A stretch of DNA of 64,000 nt from Zeugodacus cucurbitae (lineage: Eukaryota > Arthropoda > Insecta > Diptera > Tephritidae). Below, piece by piece: positions 1 through 9,828 of this stretch. The first letter of the stretch is position 1, and each line of letters starts with the position of its first letter. The notes beneath the pieces are model-generated. The model was not told where the DNA came from. It made no database searches and saw only the letters and a list, made by a program, of their open reading frames with translations. Position numbers and translations under genes: made by a program. The DNA is taken from positions 54,020,501-54,084,500 of the forward strand of contig NC_071671.1 in assembly GCF_028554725.1 (NCBI RefSeq), read 5' to 3'.

Positions 1-7
1 AATTTTA

Positions 8-80
8 TGCCGAAACCCGGGATTGAACCGGGGACCTTTAGATCTTCAGTCTAACGCTCTCCCAACTGAGCTATTTCGGC
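8..80 (-). tRNA. tRNA-Phe (anticodon GAA), copy 1
   Basis: Decodes UUC/UUU phenylalanine codons in cytosolic translation. Read on the minus strand the gene gives a full cloverleaf: a 7-bp acceptor stem (GCCGAAA with TTTCGGC), a D arm with TAGCTCAGTTGG (A box), the anticodon GAA at 45-47 in a CTGAAGA loop on a TTAGA/TCTAA stem, and a T arm with GGTTCAATCCC (B box). Position 8 gives the discriminator A. No CCA is encoded and there is no intron, as expected for a eukaryotic nuclear tRNA. The Pol III terminator would lie beyond the window start. The 73-nt gene is identical to the copies at 586 and 4061. Confidence 0.97.
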
Positions 81-585
81 TATATTCAAAGAGGCGCCCA
101 ACAACAGTGTTTCCGCTTTTGGATACAAAATTTTGAGATCCTAGACTCGGTTTTGAGATAGCAAAATAAAAAATTGATATGCATTAAAATACAAAATCTT
201 TTTTCCCTGAGTTTCTTTCCTTTTAAGTTTATTCTATGGTACCTCTTAACTTACCTATAGTATACCTCTTAAGGTATGAGATTTAGAGTAACAATTTGGA
301 AGGGTTTGAATTAAGGATTTCAACACGCTAACTGTTGATTTTTGATTGAGTTCGAGATTTGAAGTTTACTATCAATTTTACATTGTTAATTAAGCGACAA
401 CAAACTCGAAACAAAGTAAAATTAGGCTAAATTCCCATTATCACATTTCATCATCTCGGACAGGGAGAACATGTACTTTGTAAAATTATACTCCCATGGA
501 TCATAAGAAGTATTAGTATATTATATTGAAATAGTATTTAAATTACAATATTAACAAAATAGTTTTGTATAAAAAGTAAAGTTAT
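81..585. other. Spacer between tRNA copies 1 and 2
   Basis: AT-rich DNA with no recognisable gene or repeat. The A-run at 571-575 is the Pol III terminator of tRNA copy 2. Confidence 0.6.
571..575 (-). terminator. Pol III terminator of tRNA-Phe copy 2
   Basis: On the minus strand this is TTTTT, ten bases after the discriminator base of the tRNA at 586-658. A T-run of four or more just past the gene is the standard RNA polymerase III stop. Confidence 0.8.
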
Positions 586-658
586 TGCCGAAACCCGGGA
601 TTGAACCGGGGACCTTTAGATCTTCAGTCTAACGCTCTCCCAACTGAGCTATTTCGGC
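586..658 (-). tRNA. tRNA-Phe (anticodon GAA), copy 2
   Basis: Same 73-nt tRNA-Phe(GAA) as copy 1, base for base, on the same strand about 500 bp away. All stems pair, the A box and B box are intact, the discriminator A is at 586, and a T5 terminator follows on the minus strand. The flanks differ from those of copy 1 apart from AT-richness, so this is a paralogous gene rather than a recent large tandem duplication. Confidence 0.97.
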
Positions 659-1234
659 AAGTTATTTATAATTTCGACATTGTTTTTGAAATATGAAAGC
701 AATGTCAAAAATTTTGATATGGCCTGAAGTAAAATGCCATAGAACCAGAACTTTATCAGAATCTAAAATACAGTACATAAAACGATGAATAATGCTTCAA
801 TTCGTCATATTTTAAGTGTTCTCCAAACAGTTAACAAGTTTTCAATAAGCTTTATGATGATTTTGCGATTATATCCGTCTTTGGAGCAACTATTTTAAAT
901 GTTTGCCTTTCAAACTTTCAACTTGTCTGTGTCAAATTGTGCAGAATGACGAGTCTGTCGAACTTTAAGAAAATTTCAATTCAAAAATCTAGATGAAGTT
1001 TGTATAGTTTCATGCTTTAGAAACCACTTTCTAAATCTAAAAGCAAATTCTTCAAAAATATTGTTAAAACACGTTCTTAGTCCAATCAGCCCACCAAAAA
1101 TCCTATTTCGCATAGAACACCGACATTTTTGGGAAATTTGGAGTTTTGACGTTTGGAGTTGGTTTCTTTTCAGCACTTAATCATCGAATAAAACGGCTTT
1201 CGAAAAATATGGAATAATTATTATATACGGTGTA
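659..1234. other. Unique AT-rich spacer
   Basis: Between tRNA copy 2 and the mariner copy. Short open frames on the minus strand carry no known motif and I do not support them. Confidence 0.5.
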
Positions 1235-2089
1235 CAACTTTGCTTCCGCCGTTTTGCAATAGATGTCTCTAGTGTCAAGTACTGGTAGATTAAATCGTTT
1301 TATATCGATCTTGGACATTTGTGTCAACATTAACCCAACAAAATATTTGTACAGATTTGTTTGCATCTCAAACTTATTCTCCACTGAAAATGTCACTTTT
1401 TGAGCCGAATTCTCGACATTTGCGGAAAATTTTGCTTTTCTTTTTTAATTCCAAGAAAAGTGCGGCTGAGGCTCATCGCCGTACGTACGTACGTGAGGCT
1501 GTCCTAAGTGAAAGAACATGTCGCGAATGGTTTCAACGTTTTAAGAATGCTGATTCTGAAGTCGCAGTGGAAGGGAGAAGATTTTCGAAGATGCTGAATT
1601 GGTTGCTAAAGCCAAGTGAAACCAACACAGGAGATCGATACCGAACGCAATTGATGCGTTTGGGCAGAGCACTAAAAGAAAAACGGCCACAGTACGAGGA
1701 AAGATACGATAAAGTCATGCTCAAGCATGACATTGCTCGGCCTCACGTCGCAGAGGTGGTCAAAAAATATTTGGAGACGCTGAAATGGGAGATCCCCATC
1801 CGCCGTTTTCTCCAGACGTTGCTTCATCTGACTACCACTTGTTCCGATCGACGGCACACGGTCTAGTTATCGAGCACTTCAGTTCTTATGAAGAAGTCAA
1901 AATTGGATTGATACTTGGATCGACTCGAAAGATGAGGTGTTCTTTCGTCGCGGAATAGGCACACTGCCAGAAAGATGGTCAAAAGGAGTAGCTAGCGAGG
2001 GCCAATATTTTGAATAACATTTTTGTAACCGTTTTTATACAATAAAGCTTTAAATTTACAAAAAAAAAAAAACGACGGAAGCAAAGTTC
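1235..2089 (+). mobile_element. mariner element, internally deleted copy A
   Basis: Non-autonomous mariner of about 855 bp. The left terminal inverted repeat starts CAACTTTGCTTCCGCC directly after TA (1233-1234). The right end carries the imperfect complement, CGACGGAAGCAAAGTT, at about 2073-2088; the TA expected after it is mutated. A transposase remnant lies inside, followed by AATAAA at 2041 and an A-run. Intact mariners are about 1.3 kb, so roughly one third is missing. The missing block runs from just after the helix-turn-helix region to the middle of the catalytic domain, with the junction near 1600. The element at 61490 has the same junction. Confidence 0.9.
1390..2017 (+). pseudogene. 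mariner transposase remnant (copy A)
   Basis: A mariner transposase cuts and pastes its element at TA sites using a paired helix-turn-helix DNA-binding domain and a DD34D nuclease. The ATG at 1390 opens a frame with the N-terminal motif ERTCREWFQRFKN of mariner HTH domains. After the deletion junction near 1600 the frame continues with LLKPSET and GDRYRTQLMRL, then HDIARPHVA, where intact copies have HDNARPH. Near 1800 the frame shifts, and the terminal GQYFE plus stop is found in another frame at 2003-2017. The first catalytic aspartate region is deleted. A GTACGTACGTACGT repeat at 1481-1494 disrupts the HTH. No active protein is expected. Confidence 0.9.
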
Positions 2090-2326
2090 AAGAGTAAAAT
2101 AAATACGAGGTGAGTTAAAAAACGTTGAATTATAAAATTTAGAATTTTGCGGGTTTGGAGAGTCCTATAGTCTAATTGCCACTGAAGTACGACAAGATTT
2201 TCAGTTGTATTCATTGCTAACTTCGTCTGGAGAAGCCTCTAAGGTTAGACTGTTTTTATAAGCTTTGCGATTTTCGTTTATTAAAAGCTCATACTTCGTG
2301 AGTTCTTTGCCAAAAAGAACATTTTA

Positions 2327-2550
2327 ACGATGCCCGCTTTGGCATATTCGCCAGACTTGACCCCCATTGACTTTTTCCAAAATTAAAAAGAACCTTAAGG
2401 GACCGTCATTTTACAAGCATTCGAGAAATAGCTGAAAGAGCTAAAGGCTATCCCAAAAATCGAATTTGAGAAGTGTTTCTACGATTGGAAAAAGCGATTG
2501 TATATTATCGAATGGGGACTATTTTAAAGGCGACATTATGAATAAATATT
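2327..2550 (+). pseudogene. mariner transposase, 3' end fragment
   Basis: A second, unrelated mariner tail. The translation from 2330 reads YSPDLTPIDFF, matching the YSPDLAPxDFF motif around the third catalytic aspartate of mariner transposases. It is followed with frameshifts by a KLKRTL-like segment, a FEKCFYDWKKR-like segment and the typical terminal SNGDYF (GDYFKGD in one frame). No 5' half and no terminal repeats were found, so it is a truncated relic. Too broken to place in a subfamily. Confidence 0.65.
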
Positions 2551-4060
2551 TGTTTAAAAAAAAAGAAAATTCCCACAATATTTTGAACACGTCTTTTATA
2601 TGTACAGAAGATCTAGCCGAAAAACACATTTCAATTGAGTATTATTTCAAATATTTATTCTACTTTGTTGATGTAATTATGAATCCACAAATATAAGTCA
2701 TACTAGGATCCACTAGATGGCTAATAGTAAAAAAATGTCCAACAACAAAACCCCATTCCATGGTATAAAGCAAATTTTGTTTTGGCCGCTTGCGTGCAGC
2801 ATGCGCAAGCTAACCACCACAGCACCAAACGCTAACCGCCGACGGATAGTTTTTTTTTCAATTTTTTTCCACACATTTTCATGTCCACCACATAACCAAA
2901 ACCGCACGCAAGACACGCAATACGCGGTATGATGAATAAAATTATTAACGAAAACCAAAAAATCTTAAGACACAGAATTAAGAGAGACATTCGGCGCGAA
3001 ACAAGTAGTCGATATGTATGTAAGGAGCAGAAAAATAGACATTTAAAGCAAAGAAATTAACGAATGAACAAAAAAAAGTGAACAAAAAAAAAACAGTTTC
3101 GACAATTTCTTCAACACAGCACAACTTCCTGTCTGCCCGCAGGGTGTGCGTTGTGCGCCGAACGCAAGGCTGACTGCCCCGTCGGTCGCTTGTGGCATGC
3201 AAAGGTCGCGTTCAAGCCGTTCAAGCTGACGATCGACGCCGTCGCCTCTCGTCGCTGGCCATTGATGATCTCCAACAACTAAGCACCAGCGTTGACCCAG
3301 CGGTGATGAACGATGGCAGGAAAAGCTGAGTTCTTGTTGTTGTATTTGTTTTTAGACTCGCGACGTTTGTAGTTTTTTCTTTGGTTTTTAATTCATACCA
3401 CAAGTTCTTACGTACTTTCGTACCTTTTAACTTGGCGCTCGGTAATAATTTCATAATTATTGGTTTGTAGTCGCGCCAAACTGAATCTGATTCAGCCAAC
3501 AACAACACGAATAGTAGCAAAAACTCGCAACCAAATCGGTTTTATTAATAATAAAAAAAACATAAAGAAAGCAACAACAACTTGGCAAGTTGTACTTTAG
3601 TTTTATTGTTGCAACGCTTTTACTTTTTTCGGTCCAGTTTAACTGTCGCTGTCGCGTCTTTTTCTGCGTTTGTAGCCGCTGAAATGCGAATTTGTGCCGG
3701 TTTCAATGTCGCTTTTGGGCGTGGCATTCCAGCGAAATGCTGCTCATACTTCATAGTCCATGCGCCCCGTTTCTTTTTGCTGCATTTATTGCGCCCCAAG
3801 TTGTTGTTGGCAGTCCATCGCCGACGACTTTTTAATGTCCCACTTTTGATAAAGAACTGTGTGCGGCGTGCAGGGGGTCAATTAAATCGTCTTCTTGCTT
3901 ATAACAAAATCAAGGTTGCATTGATAAGAGTCAGTTGCTTCGAGGCTTTTGCTCTGAGCTTAATAAAAAGTTGATATAACGGTGAAATAGATAGATAATC
4001 GCCTTTTTAAGGTTATCAAATCTTTGTTCTAGAGTTGTGCATGATTTACCGTTATCATGT
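2551..4060. other. Spacer with a GC-richer block
   Basis: No gene recognised. A GC-richer stretch at about 3110-3310 stands out from the AT-rich surroundings and may be conserved regulatory or exonic DNA. An open frame at 3582-3974 has no recognisable domain and I do not call it a gene. Confidence 0.4.
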
Positions 4061-4133
4061 GCCGAAATAGCTCAGTTGGGAGAGCGTTAGACTGAAGATC
4101 TAAAGGTCCCCGGTTCAATCCCGGGTTTCGGCA
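4061..4133 (+). tRNA. tRNA-Phe (anticodon GAA), copy 3
   Basis: Third identical 73-nt tRNA-Phe(GAA), on the opposite strand to copies 1 and 2. The A box TAGCTCAGTTGG is at 4068-4079 and the B box GGTTCAATCCC at 4112-4122. The acceptor, D, anticodon and T stems all pair. The discriminator A is at 4133 and no CCA is encoded. A T6 terminator follows at 4142-4147. Confidence 0.97.
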
Positions 4134-4141
4134 AATATAAC

Positions 4142-4147
4142 TTTTTT
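4142..4147 (+). terminator. Pol III terminator of tRNA-Phe copy 3
   Basis: TTTTTT eight bases after the discriminator of the tRNA at 4061-4133. Confidence 0.85.
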
Positions 4148-4317
4148 GATATAATAATATTAGGCAGGAACTTAAATGAAATTGTGTAAAATTTGTTATG
4201 GTAGTAATTCGAAAAAATAATTTTTATACTCTTATTAGATTGTTAGGTAAACGCTGGAAGCTTCAGTACTAAGATTATCAGCGAAACAGCAACAAGTTGT
4301 TATCGACTTTTATTTTA

Positions 4318-4640
4318 ATGTTCAGGCAGTTCGATTGGTGATATGAAGTGCAGTCAGGTCCTTCTCCACCTGGTCTCTCCAATGAAGTTGAGATCTTCAT
4401 TTTCCTCGGCTTCCACCAGCGGCTACTCCATCGAACACTTTCTAAGCTGGAGTGCTTTCTTCGATTCGGAAGAAATTCGCGGAATTATGTCAATACCGTC
4501 GTATAACTCATACAGTTCATCGTTCCATCGTCTGGGGTATTCACCGTTGCCAATGTTCAAAGAACCATAAATCTTTCGCAAAACCTTTCTATCGAAAACT
4601 CCTATTGCTGTCTCATCCGATGTTGACATCGTTCACGCCT
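4318..4640 (-). pseudogene. Non-LTR retrotransposon (LINE) C-terminal fragment 1
   Basis: On the minus strand this encodes the C-terminal part of a LINE reverse-transcriptase polyprotein: MSTSDETAIGVFDRKVLRKIYG, then NGEYPRRWNDELYELYDG, then, after a damaged stretch, a basic region and ETRW. The pattern FxRKxLRxIYGP...NGEYRxRxNxELYELY is common in polyproteins of RTE-like elements after the reverse transcriptase. The clade assignment is my inference. The fragment lacks both ends and shows no target-site duplication. It is related to the fragment at 13538-13914 but keeps a few more residues at the internal break. Confidence 0.7.
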
Positions 4641-4933
4641 AACGGCATCGCTAATTACCCATTTTATTGTGTGTGGCTGAAGTCTTAAGGTCCGGAGAAA
4701 GTGTTTTTTAGTGGATTGAACTGAATTTGGAAAGGATTGAACTGGACTGGCCTTGTTTAGGCAATAGGCTATTAATTTAAAGGCTGAAGAAGGTCTTAAA
4801 AAGATAGAGCTCACGTAAGAAATATGACATGACGTTGGGGAATTATTCTTCTCCTATAATACTGAGGACATGGCTCAACGAAAGTCATCAAGTTCGGAGC
4901 TTTTGGACGAGTCCAGCATGATCGACTGGACTC

Positions 4934-5182
4934 CTATATGCGGACCTTGTTATAATCTCCATACATTCCCTCAAATTCCAACTTGTGTGTTTTCTGTTTT
5001 CTACTTCTAGCTCTCAAAGAACCGATTAGCAAACTATTTCCTTCTTCTTCGATTCTGATAAATTTATTCAACTCGTCGAGAGTAGGCTTTAGTCCTAAAT
5101 GATGAACTAAGTTTGTAAGATATCTAATTAGGGGAAGAAAGTAATCTATTACAGTATCCACGATATTATTTAAGATATCCAT
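4934..5182 (-). CDS. Uncharacterised 82-codon open frame
   Basis: I do not recognise this. The ATG is at 5182-5180 on the minus strand; a TTG precedes it in frame. The product starts with a hydrophobic stretch (residues about 4-27, with VDTVIDYFLPLIRYL). An acidic/polar middle (LDELNKFIRIEEEG) and a basic segment (RARSRKQKTHK) follow. The composition looks more like a real protein than the other short frames nearby. However, there is no known domain, no clear promoter, and a frame of this length can arise by chance. It could be an exon or a decayed gene. Confidence 0.2.
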   Translation of the reverse strand: MDILNNIVDTVIDYFLPLIRYLTNLVHHLGLKPTLDELNKFIRIEEEGNSLLIGSLRARSRKQKTHKLEFEGMYGDYNKVRI

Positions 5183-5185
5183 CAA

Positions 5186-6704
5186 CCTTATTTGAATAAC
5201 AATTCATATCTATTACCAATTTATTATTATATTCTAAATTCAAATATCAATTAAAAGCCCACCGATCGCGTCATATTTGCCCCACATGCGCGACTATATT
5301 GATTACATTTCACTTAAATGTCAATAAATCACTTGCCGGCGGAGAGCGATTGATTGATGTCTTGCTACCATTTGATGAGTCAAAAATGGTTCGTTCGTCC
5401 GCTTAGACCCAACACATGTGTGTGTCCTGTCTACCTGTCAATCAAGCATCAGAAATGCGAAAAGATGGCTAAAATCATAACACAACGGTAGGTACACCGA
5501 ACTGATGAGCGTTTAGGCTCGTGCTGCGCACGTACCACATAGTGAAGCGTCGCGACTGCGCAGCGCTAAGAGATACAGAGACTGTCAACTCCCCTTGTAG
5601 CAGCTGTCGCCTTAGTGCGCTTAGCTTACGGTTGACTTTAATCCTCTTCTACTCTTCAACACCTAAGCTTTTGGGTCTGTGTAAGGCTTTGCTTACTGTA
5701 TTTCGCGCATATGTGTGTCCTACCTAATCGCGTCTGTAGCTAATATTGTCGGCGTAATCATAACGCCATGATTGCCTCGATGATGAATTGCCGCTGTGCA
5801 ATCAAAGTGTTTTGCGACGGCGGCGAGACAGAAGAGTGCTTTTGCCACTTTAATAACGGCGTTGGGGATGTAGAGGATGCTGGGCTTAATTACCGTCTTG
5901 TAGGTAACTCTAGTGCAGACTGTTGAGTTTTGGCGCAAAAGGGTTGTCTTTAGTCCGTATGCAACAATTAAAAGGCTTTAGCGGTTTTTAGAGACTGTTG
6001 TAGAGGAAGCGAACTCTTTGTTTTTAGGCCTCTTTTGAAACAATAGTTTGGAACAGTACCCATTCTCAATTTTCTCCGCCTCTTTTGATCATTCGAAATT
6101 ATGGAAACCCTTTCCCTATTTCCACATAAGTTTATTTTTTTTTCACCTCAGTGATATCCAAATTAGCGTTGCGCCAGTGTCCGCCCTAGTTTAAATAACG
6201 CAAGCGGGTAAAAAGGGTCTCCCTGGCTGCCTAGTGGCTTAAGCGCATTTAATGCAGTTTTTTGTTCTTTCTTTCCTTAAGCAGCTAACTATACATAGTG
6301 TGTAGTTTAATTGGGGCCTGGAGGCGTTTCAAATGGCTGAACGCCGCAAAAGTTCTGTGAGCAAGTCCTCTATAGAAGTGTGTTAAATATGTTAGAGTTT
6401 TATTCTTGATTTTTTTTATGTTAGACATTCATTCGTTTAGACGCCGACAGCTCCTATTTCCAAGGAATTTGTAGCGCTGCTCGAATAACGGTTCAATACG
6501 AAATACAAGCGCTACTAATTAGAGGTCTTAGTTATTGCGCCGTTTTGGGCGTGTTTTATTTCTAATGCAATACAATAAAAAGGAAAGTAGGGATTTGTTG
6601 TCGTTTTGAAAGGCACATAGTTCTGGCACTAACTTCAGCTGATTTATTTAAGTTTACATTTCGACACAGCCAATTGAGGATATGAATTGCAGACTTAATG
6701 CATA
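5186..6704. other. Unique spacer
   Basis: No recognisable gene. A short perfect-stem hairpin sits at about 5751-5776 (AATCAT / ATGATT arms around AACGCC). Open frames here show no motifs. Confidence 0.4.
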
Positions 6705-7533
6705 TCTATACTAATATTATAAAGAGGAAATGTTTGTTTTTTTGTTTGTTTGTCTCGAATAGGCTCCGAAACTACTGAACCGATTTGAAAAATTCTTTCA
6801 CCGTTGGAAAGCTATACTATCACTGAGTGACATAGGCATGACATATATTTAGTTAAAAAAAAAAATAGGATTCCTTACCAAAACTCCGATAATGTAAAAA
6901 AATACCAAAAAACTTTCTTTAATCGCGAATGCTGCGAAAACGATTGATGATATAACAAAGTGATGTACTACAATTTTGTATCATTATCTACAAAAAACAT
7001 CTCTAACTATTATAGTTTTGTCACAATAAGCGATTTTATATAAAAAAAAATAATTAATAACCACTACTTGAAAAGGCCCTTTATTTATACCATAGTATTA
7101 ATCCTTATCGAAATAAATGATTTATTATTTAAGATCGCTTCAAAACCTTTATATAACTTTTTGAATTGTTAGATTCTGACATTCCATTCAAAAGATATCA
7201 CGAGTTAAAAATTTTGAAAAGCCGCTCGGCTAACTATGCGTTGTAGAGTTGTAGGCGTCACTCGGGAACGAGAACGGCCAAACCGATCTGGCTAATTTTA
7301 GTCTTGAAATGTTCGTGGAAAGACAGAAAAAGATTAGAAAGTGAGTAAATATGGAAAAATTGCGAGGAAGATAATAATAAGAAAATTTTATTCGAGTTGA
7401 CAAGAAAAATATAAAAAGAGAAAACAAAAAAAAATAATATTTTGAAGGTTATCATTGTTACTTTGTTAAAATATTTTTGTTATTGTTCAATTGCACAAGG
7501 TTGTGTCGATAGCCCAAAACAATTTGTAACAAA

Positions 7534-7655
7534 TAAGGAAAGGCAAAGATCGGGTCCAACCGAACATTTTATACTCTCGCAATTTATTGATGTAATTTTA
7601 TTAAGATAACAAACAATTTGACCTATATATTCGGCATAAAGTCCCATAGAAAATC
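7534..7655 (-). repeat. Fragment of the TATACTCTCGCAA dispersed repeat
   Basis: The reverse complement matches the right end of the repeat at 27531-28815: GTCAAATTGTTTGTTATCTT, then TTGCGAGAGTATA, then a CGGTTGGACCCGA-like tail. It lies inside the Helitron, so it either inserted there or was captured. Confidence 0.75.
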
Positions 7656-7839
7656 ATAATATATAGTATATAAGGGCTGATGTGATTCCAGAACCAATTT
7701 CGCTCATTTTCCTGTTCCTTGGCACCTGTTAGTAGGCAAACATTCGGTCTTGAAATTACTCCTAAATTGCAAATGAACAAAACACCAGTCGGCAAAATCG
7801 CCAAAAATAGCGATTAGAAGATTTTCCAAATATTCAAGA

Positions 7840-8410
7840 AGTCGCTGGAGGTACTGCACAGGACTTTATAAGATCTTAATTGTCGACGAACGTTTTTGGT
7901 GGAGCCAGGATTCTGTTAGCAGGTGACTCTTCCAATTATTCCTGGATCAACTGTTACTGACGGGCTAATCGCATGCCTAAAATCATTTAATTTGTGGCGA
8001 CACATAAAGAATCGCCAATTAACAACTAACATATGATTGCGATTGTAGAAGCAGTTGGCAGTTGACGCCTCGATGGATTAATAGCATTTCCAACAGATTT
8101 CTGTCACTTCATTGACTCGAAAGAGAAGTTTTGCTGACATGAAAGCTCAATATGATAACCATAAATGACTGATTGATTGACCTATATTGGTGGTAAAAAA
8201 AAGATATCGATGATCTTAATGCGACAATTTAGAATTTCGGTCCAAGAGAGTTGACACAGCTACAAACCAGGATGACGTAGTCAATTATGCCAAACTATTT
8301 AAAATTGCCTGTACTATCACCACTCACTTTGCAATTAAAAGTAGTGTGAGTTGTCATCATGCTGCGTAACATAAATCAACCTCGAGTAATCAATATCGTC
8401 GCCGAAGCCA
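7840..8410 (+). pseudogene. Helitron Pif1-like helicase remnant
   Basis: The helicase half of a RepHel protein unwinds DNA during rolling-circle transposition. Broken frames spell GGARILLAGD (helicase motif III, normally LLAGDFRQTLP; here FRQ is deleted and the frame shifts), then LPIIPGSTVTDGLIACLKS, NLWRHIKNRQLTTN, DDLNATIQNF-like and VDTATNQDDVVNY. The C-terminal block LPVLSPLTLQLKV...VIMLRNINQPRV follows; the LQLKxGxxVIMLRN pattern is characteristic of Helitron helicases. Multiple stops and frameshifts make it non-functional. The N-terminal Rep/HUH part and Walker A are not seen, so the copy is internally deleted. Confidence 0.85.
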
Positions 8411-8473
8411 AGATTGGACCAACTTAATTTAATGTATACTTTGGCCACGAAAACGTGTGGTCGGGTCTGCTAG

Positions 8474-8965
8474 TTAAATATATTCCTTTTTCTTTTTTCT
8501 TTGAATGTAGCGAGAAGCTCCATAAATTTAGTCTTTAGAGTTTGGGTGCGAGTTTTAGCGTCGATTTTTTTCCAATCTTTTTGAAGTTTTCTCCATATGT
8601 AACATGAAACCTTTCTACTGGATGACGAATCGGAATAGTTTTGTGTCCCTGTGGATTATAATTAGTTCGGGTTACTTAAATATCCTATCGGCGGAGACCT
8701 TATCGAGTGTTCCCTTAGTTGAACTTATAATCATGATATTTTCAATTTTGAGATAAATATTACTTTTAACGGAAATTGCTTCACCTCCAATCAATGGAAA
8801 CAAATAAGCATGCCTTCTTTATTCTATTAAATATCCTATATCTTATTAAACTTAGGTTAAGGACCCAGTAAGATTTGCACGGTAAAAATTCAGTGAGTTC
8901 CTACATGAGGAAGAGCTCTCTTGTACATTACGCGAAATTTTGCAAATATTATTAGAAGGACTTTT
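8474..8965. other. Unique spacer
   Basis: AT-rich, no recognisable feature between the Helitron and the next mariner. Confidence 0.5.
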
Positions 8966-9828
8966 AAAGGGGTTTTCAATAGGGACGCTAAAAAAGTAGA
9001 CCGATAGGGACAGCAAACGATGCCATATTTTTTCCGGTAGTTTGACATTTCTCTGTAAGGTTTGCCATTTCATCATGGAAAGACAACGAGTCGAAATTAT
9101 TAAAATTTATTACCGAAATTCGGAGTCAGTGGCCTCAATTTTAAGACCGCGGCGTCGAATTTATGGTCGTCATAATCATCCTGTCAGATCAGCAATTGAG
9201 CGTCTACTGGAGAGATTTGAATCCAGAGGCACAGTACAAAAAATGTCCGTACCATTGAGAAAAAAAAGTGCCCGTAATGTCGAGAATATTACTGCCGCTA
9301 GCGCATCAATTGAGGAAGACCCAAATCAGGCTCTCACACATCGTTCTCAAGCGTTGGGCATCTCTGTGACGTCGTTGTGGGGTATTTTGCGAAAAGATCT
9401 TGGCCTACATCCTTACAAGTTCAAATTGGCTTCAGCGATGAGGCTCGTTTTTGGCTGAATGGCTCCGTCAATAAGCAAAATATGCGTTATTGGTCATGCA
9501 GCAATCCACACGTACTCCATGGGGCACCATTGCATCCCGAAAAAATTACAGTTTGGTGCGTTTTATGGGCCGGCGGCGTCATTGAGCCGTCCTTCGTGGC
9601 ACGTTATATCACGAAATGCCAGCAGTATCGGCAGATTTATGCTTAAAAACCGTCGAAAATTGGGTGCAGCATCTGAACTTCTGCAAGCGTGCCCGTGGTG
9701 GCCATGCAAAAGAAGTTGAGTTCCATACATAATGGCATCGAATGTACTTTCACAGGAATAAAGAATTGCATTGCTTCCCAAACCGTTTTTGTTTTATTTA
9801 AAAAACGCTCTTTTTGAAAAAACGCTTT
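8966..9828 (+). mobile_element. mariner-type element, family 2, copy 1
   Basis: Member of a second Tc1/mariner-superfamily group, distinct from the element at 1235. The left inverted repeat is about AAAGGGGTTTTCAATAGGGA at 8966. The right end at about 9812-9828 is the complement type TTTTTGAAAAAACGCTTT. The length is about 860 bp because of two internal deletions; full-length relatives should be about 1.3 kb. Copies 2-4 are at 30842, 34127 and 37151. A more distant relative is at 59400. Confidence 0.85.
9075..9732 (+). pseudogene. mariner family 2 transposase remnant, copy 1
   Basis: The ATG at 9075 begins MERQRVEIIKIYYRNSESVA, an HTH domain typical of transposases often annotated as Tc3-like or DUF4817. 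SLWGILRKDLGLHPYK closes the second DNA-binding helix region. A deletion then joins to GFSDEARFWLNG, carrying the first catalytic aspartate (FSDE). NKQNMRYW, NPHVLH and PLHPEKITVWC follow in another frame. A second deletion near 9615 removes the middle of the catalytic domain and joins to the C-terminus ENWVQHLNFCKRARGGHAKE, with the stop at 9730-9732. Frameshifts and both deletions inactivate it. Confidence 0.88.

Larger units (their letters stand above)
6705..8473 (+). mobile_element. Helitron, degenerate, about 1.77 kb
   Basis: Rolling-circle transposon with readable ends. The 5' end starts TCTATACTAATATTATAAAG after a host A (6704). The following stretch (GGCTCCGAAACTACTGAACC, about 6761) is the kind of subterminal block often repeated in insect genomes. 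The 3' end is CTAG (8470-8473) followed by host T, preceded by a hairpin at about 8443-8462 (GGCCACG and CGTG-T-GGTC around AAAA). TC at the start, CTAG at the end and insertion between A and T are the standard Helitron signature. It contains helicase remnants at about 7840-8410. No Rep nuclease motif was found. A foreign repeat (7534-7655) is nested inside. Confidence 0.85.

Noticed and set aside
1481..1494. GTACGTACGTACGT tract as an independent microsatellite
   Set aside because: It lies within the mariner HTH and is better treated as damage to that element.
3582..3974. 130-codon frame beginning with a hydrophobic stretch
   Set aside because: Starts with TTG rather than ATG and has no domain; composition suggests chance.
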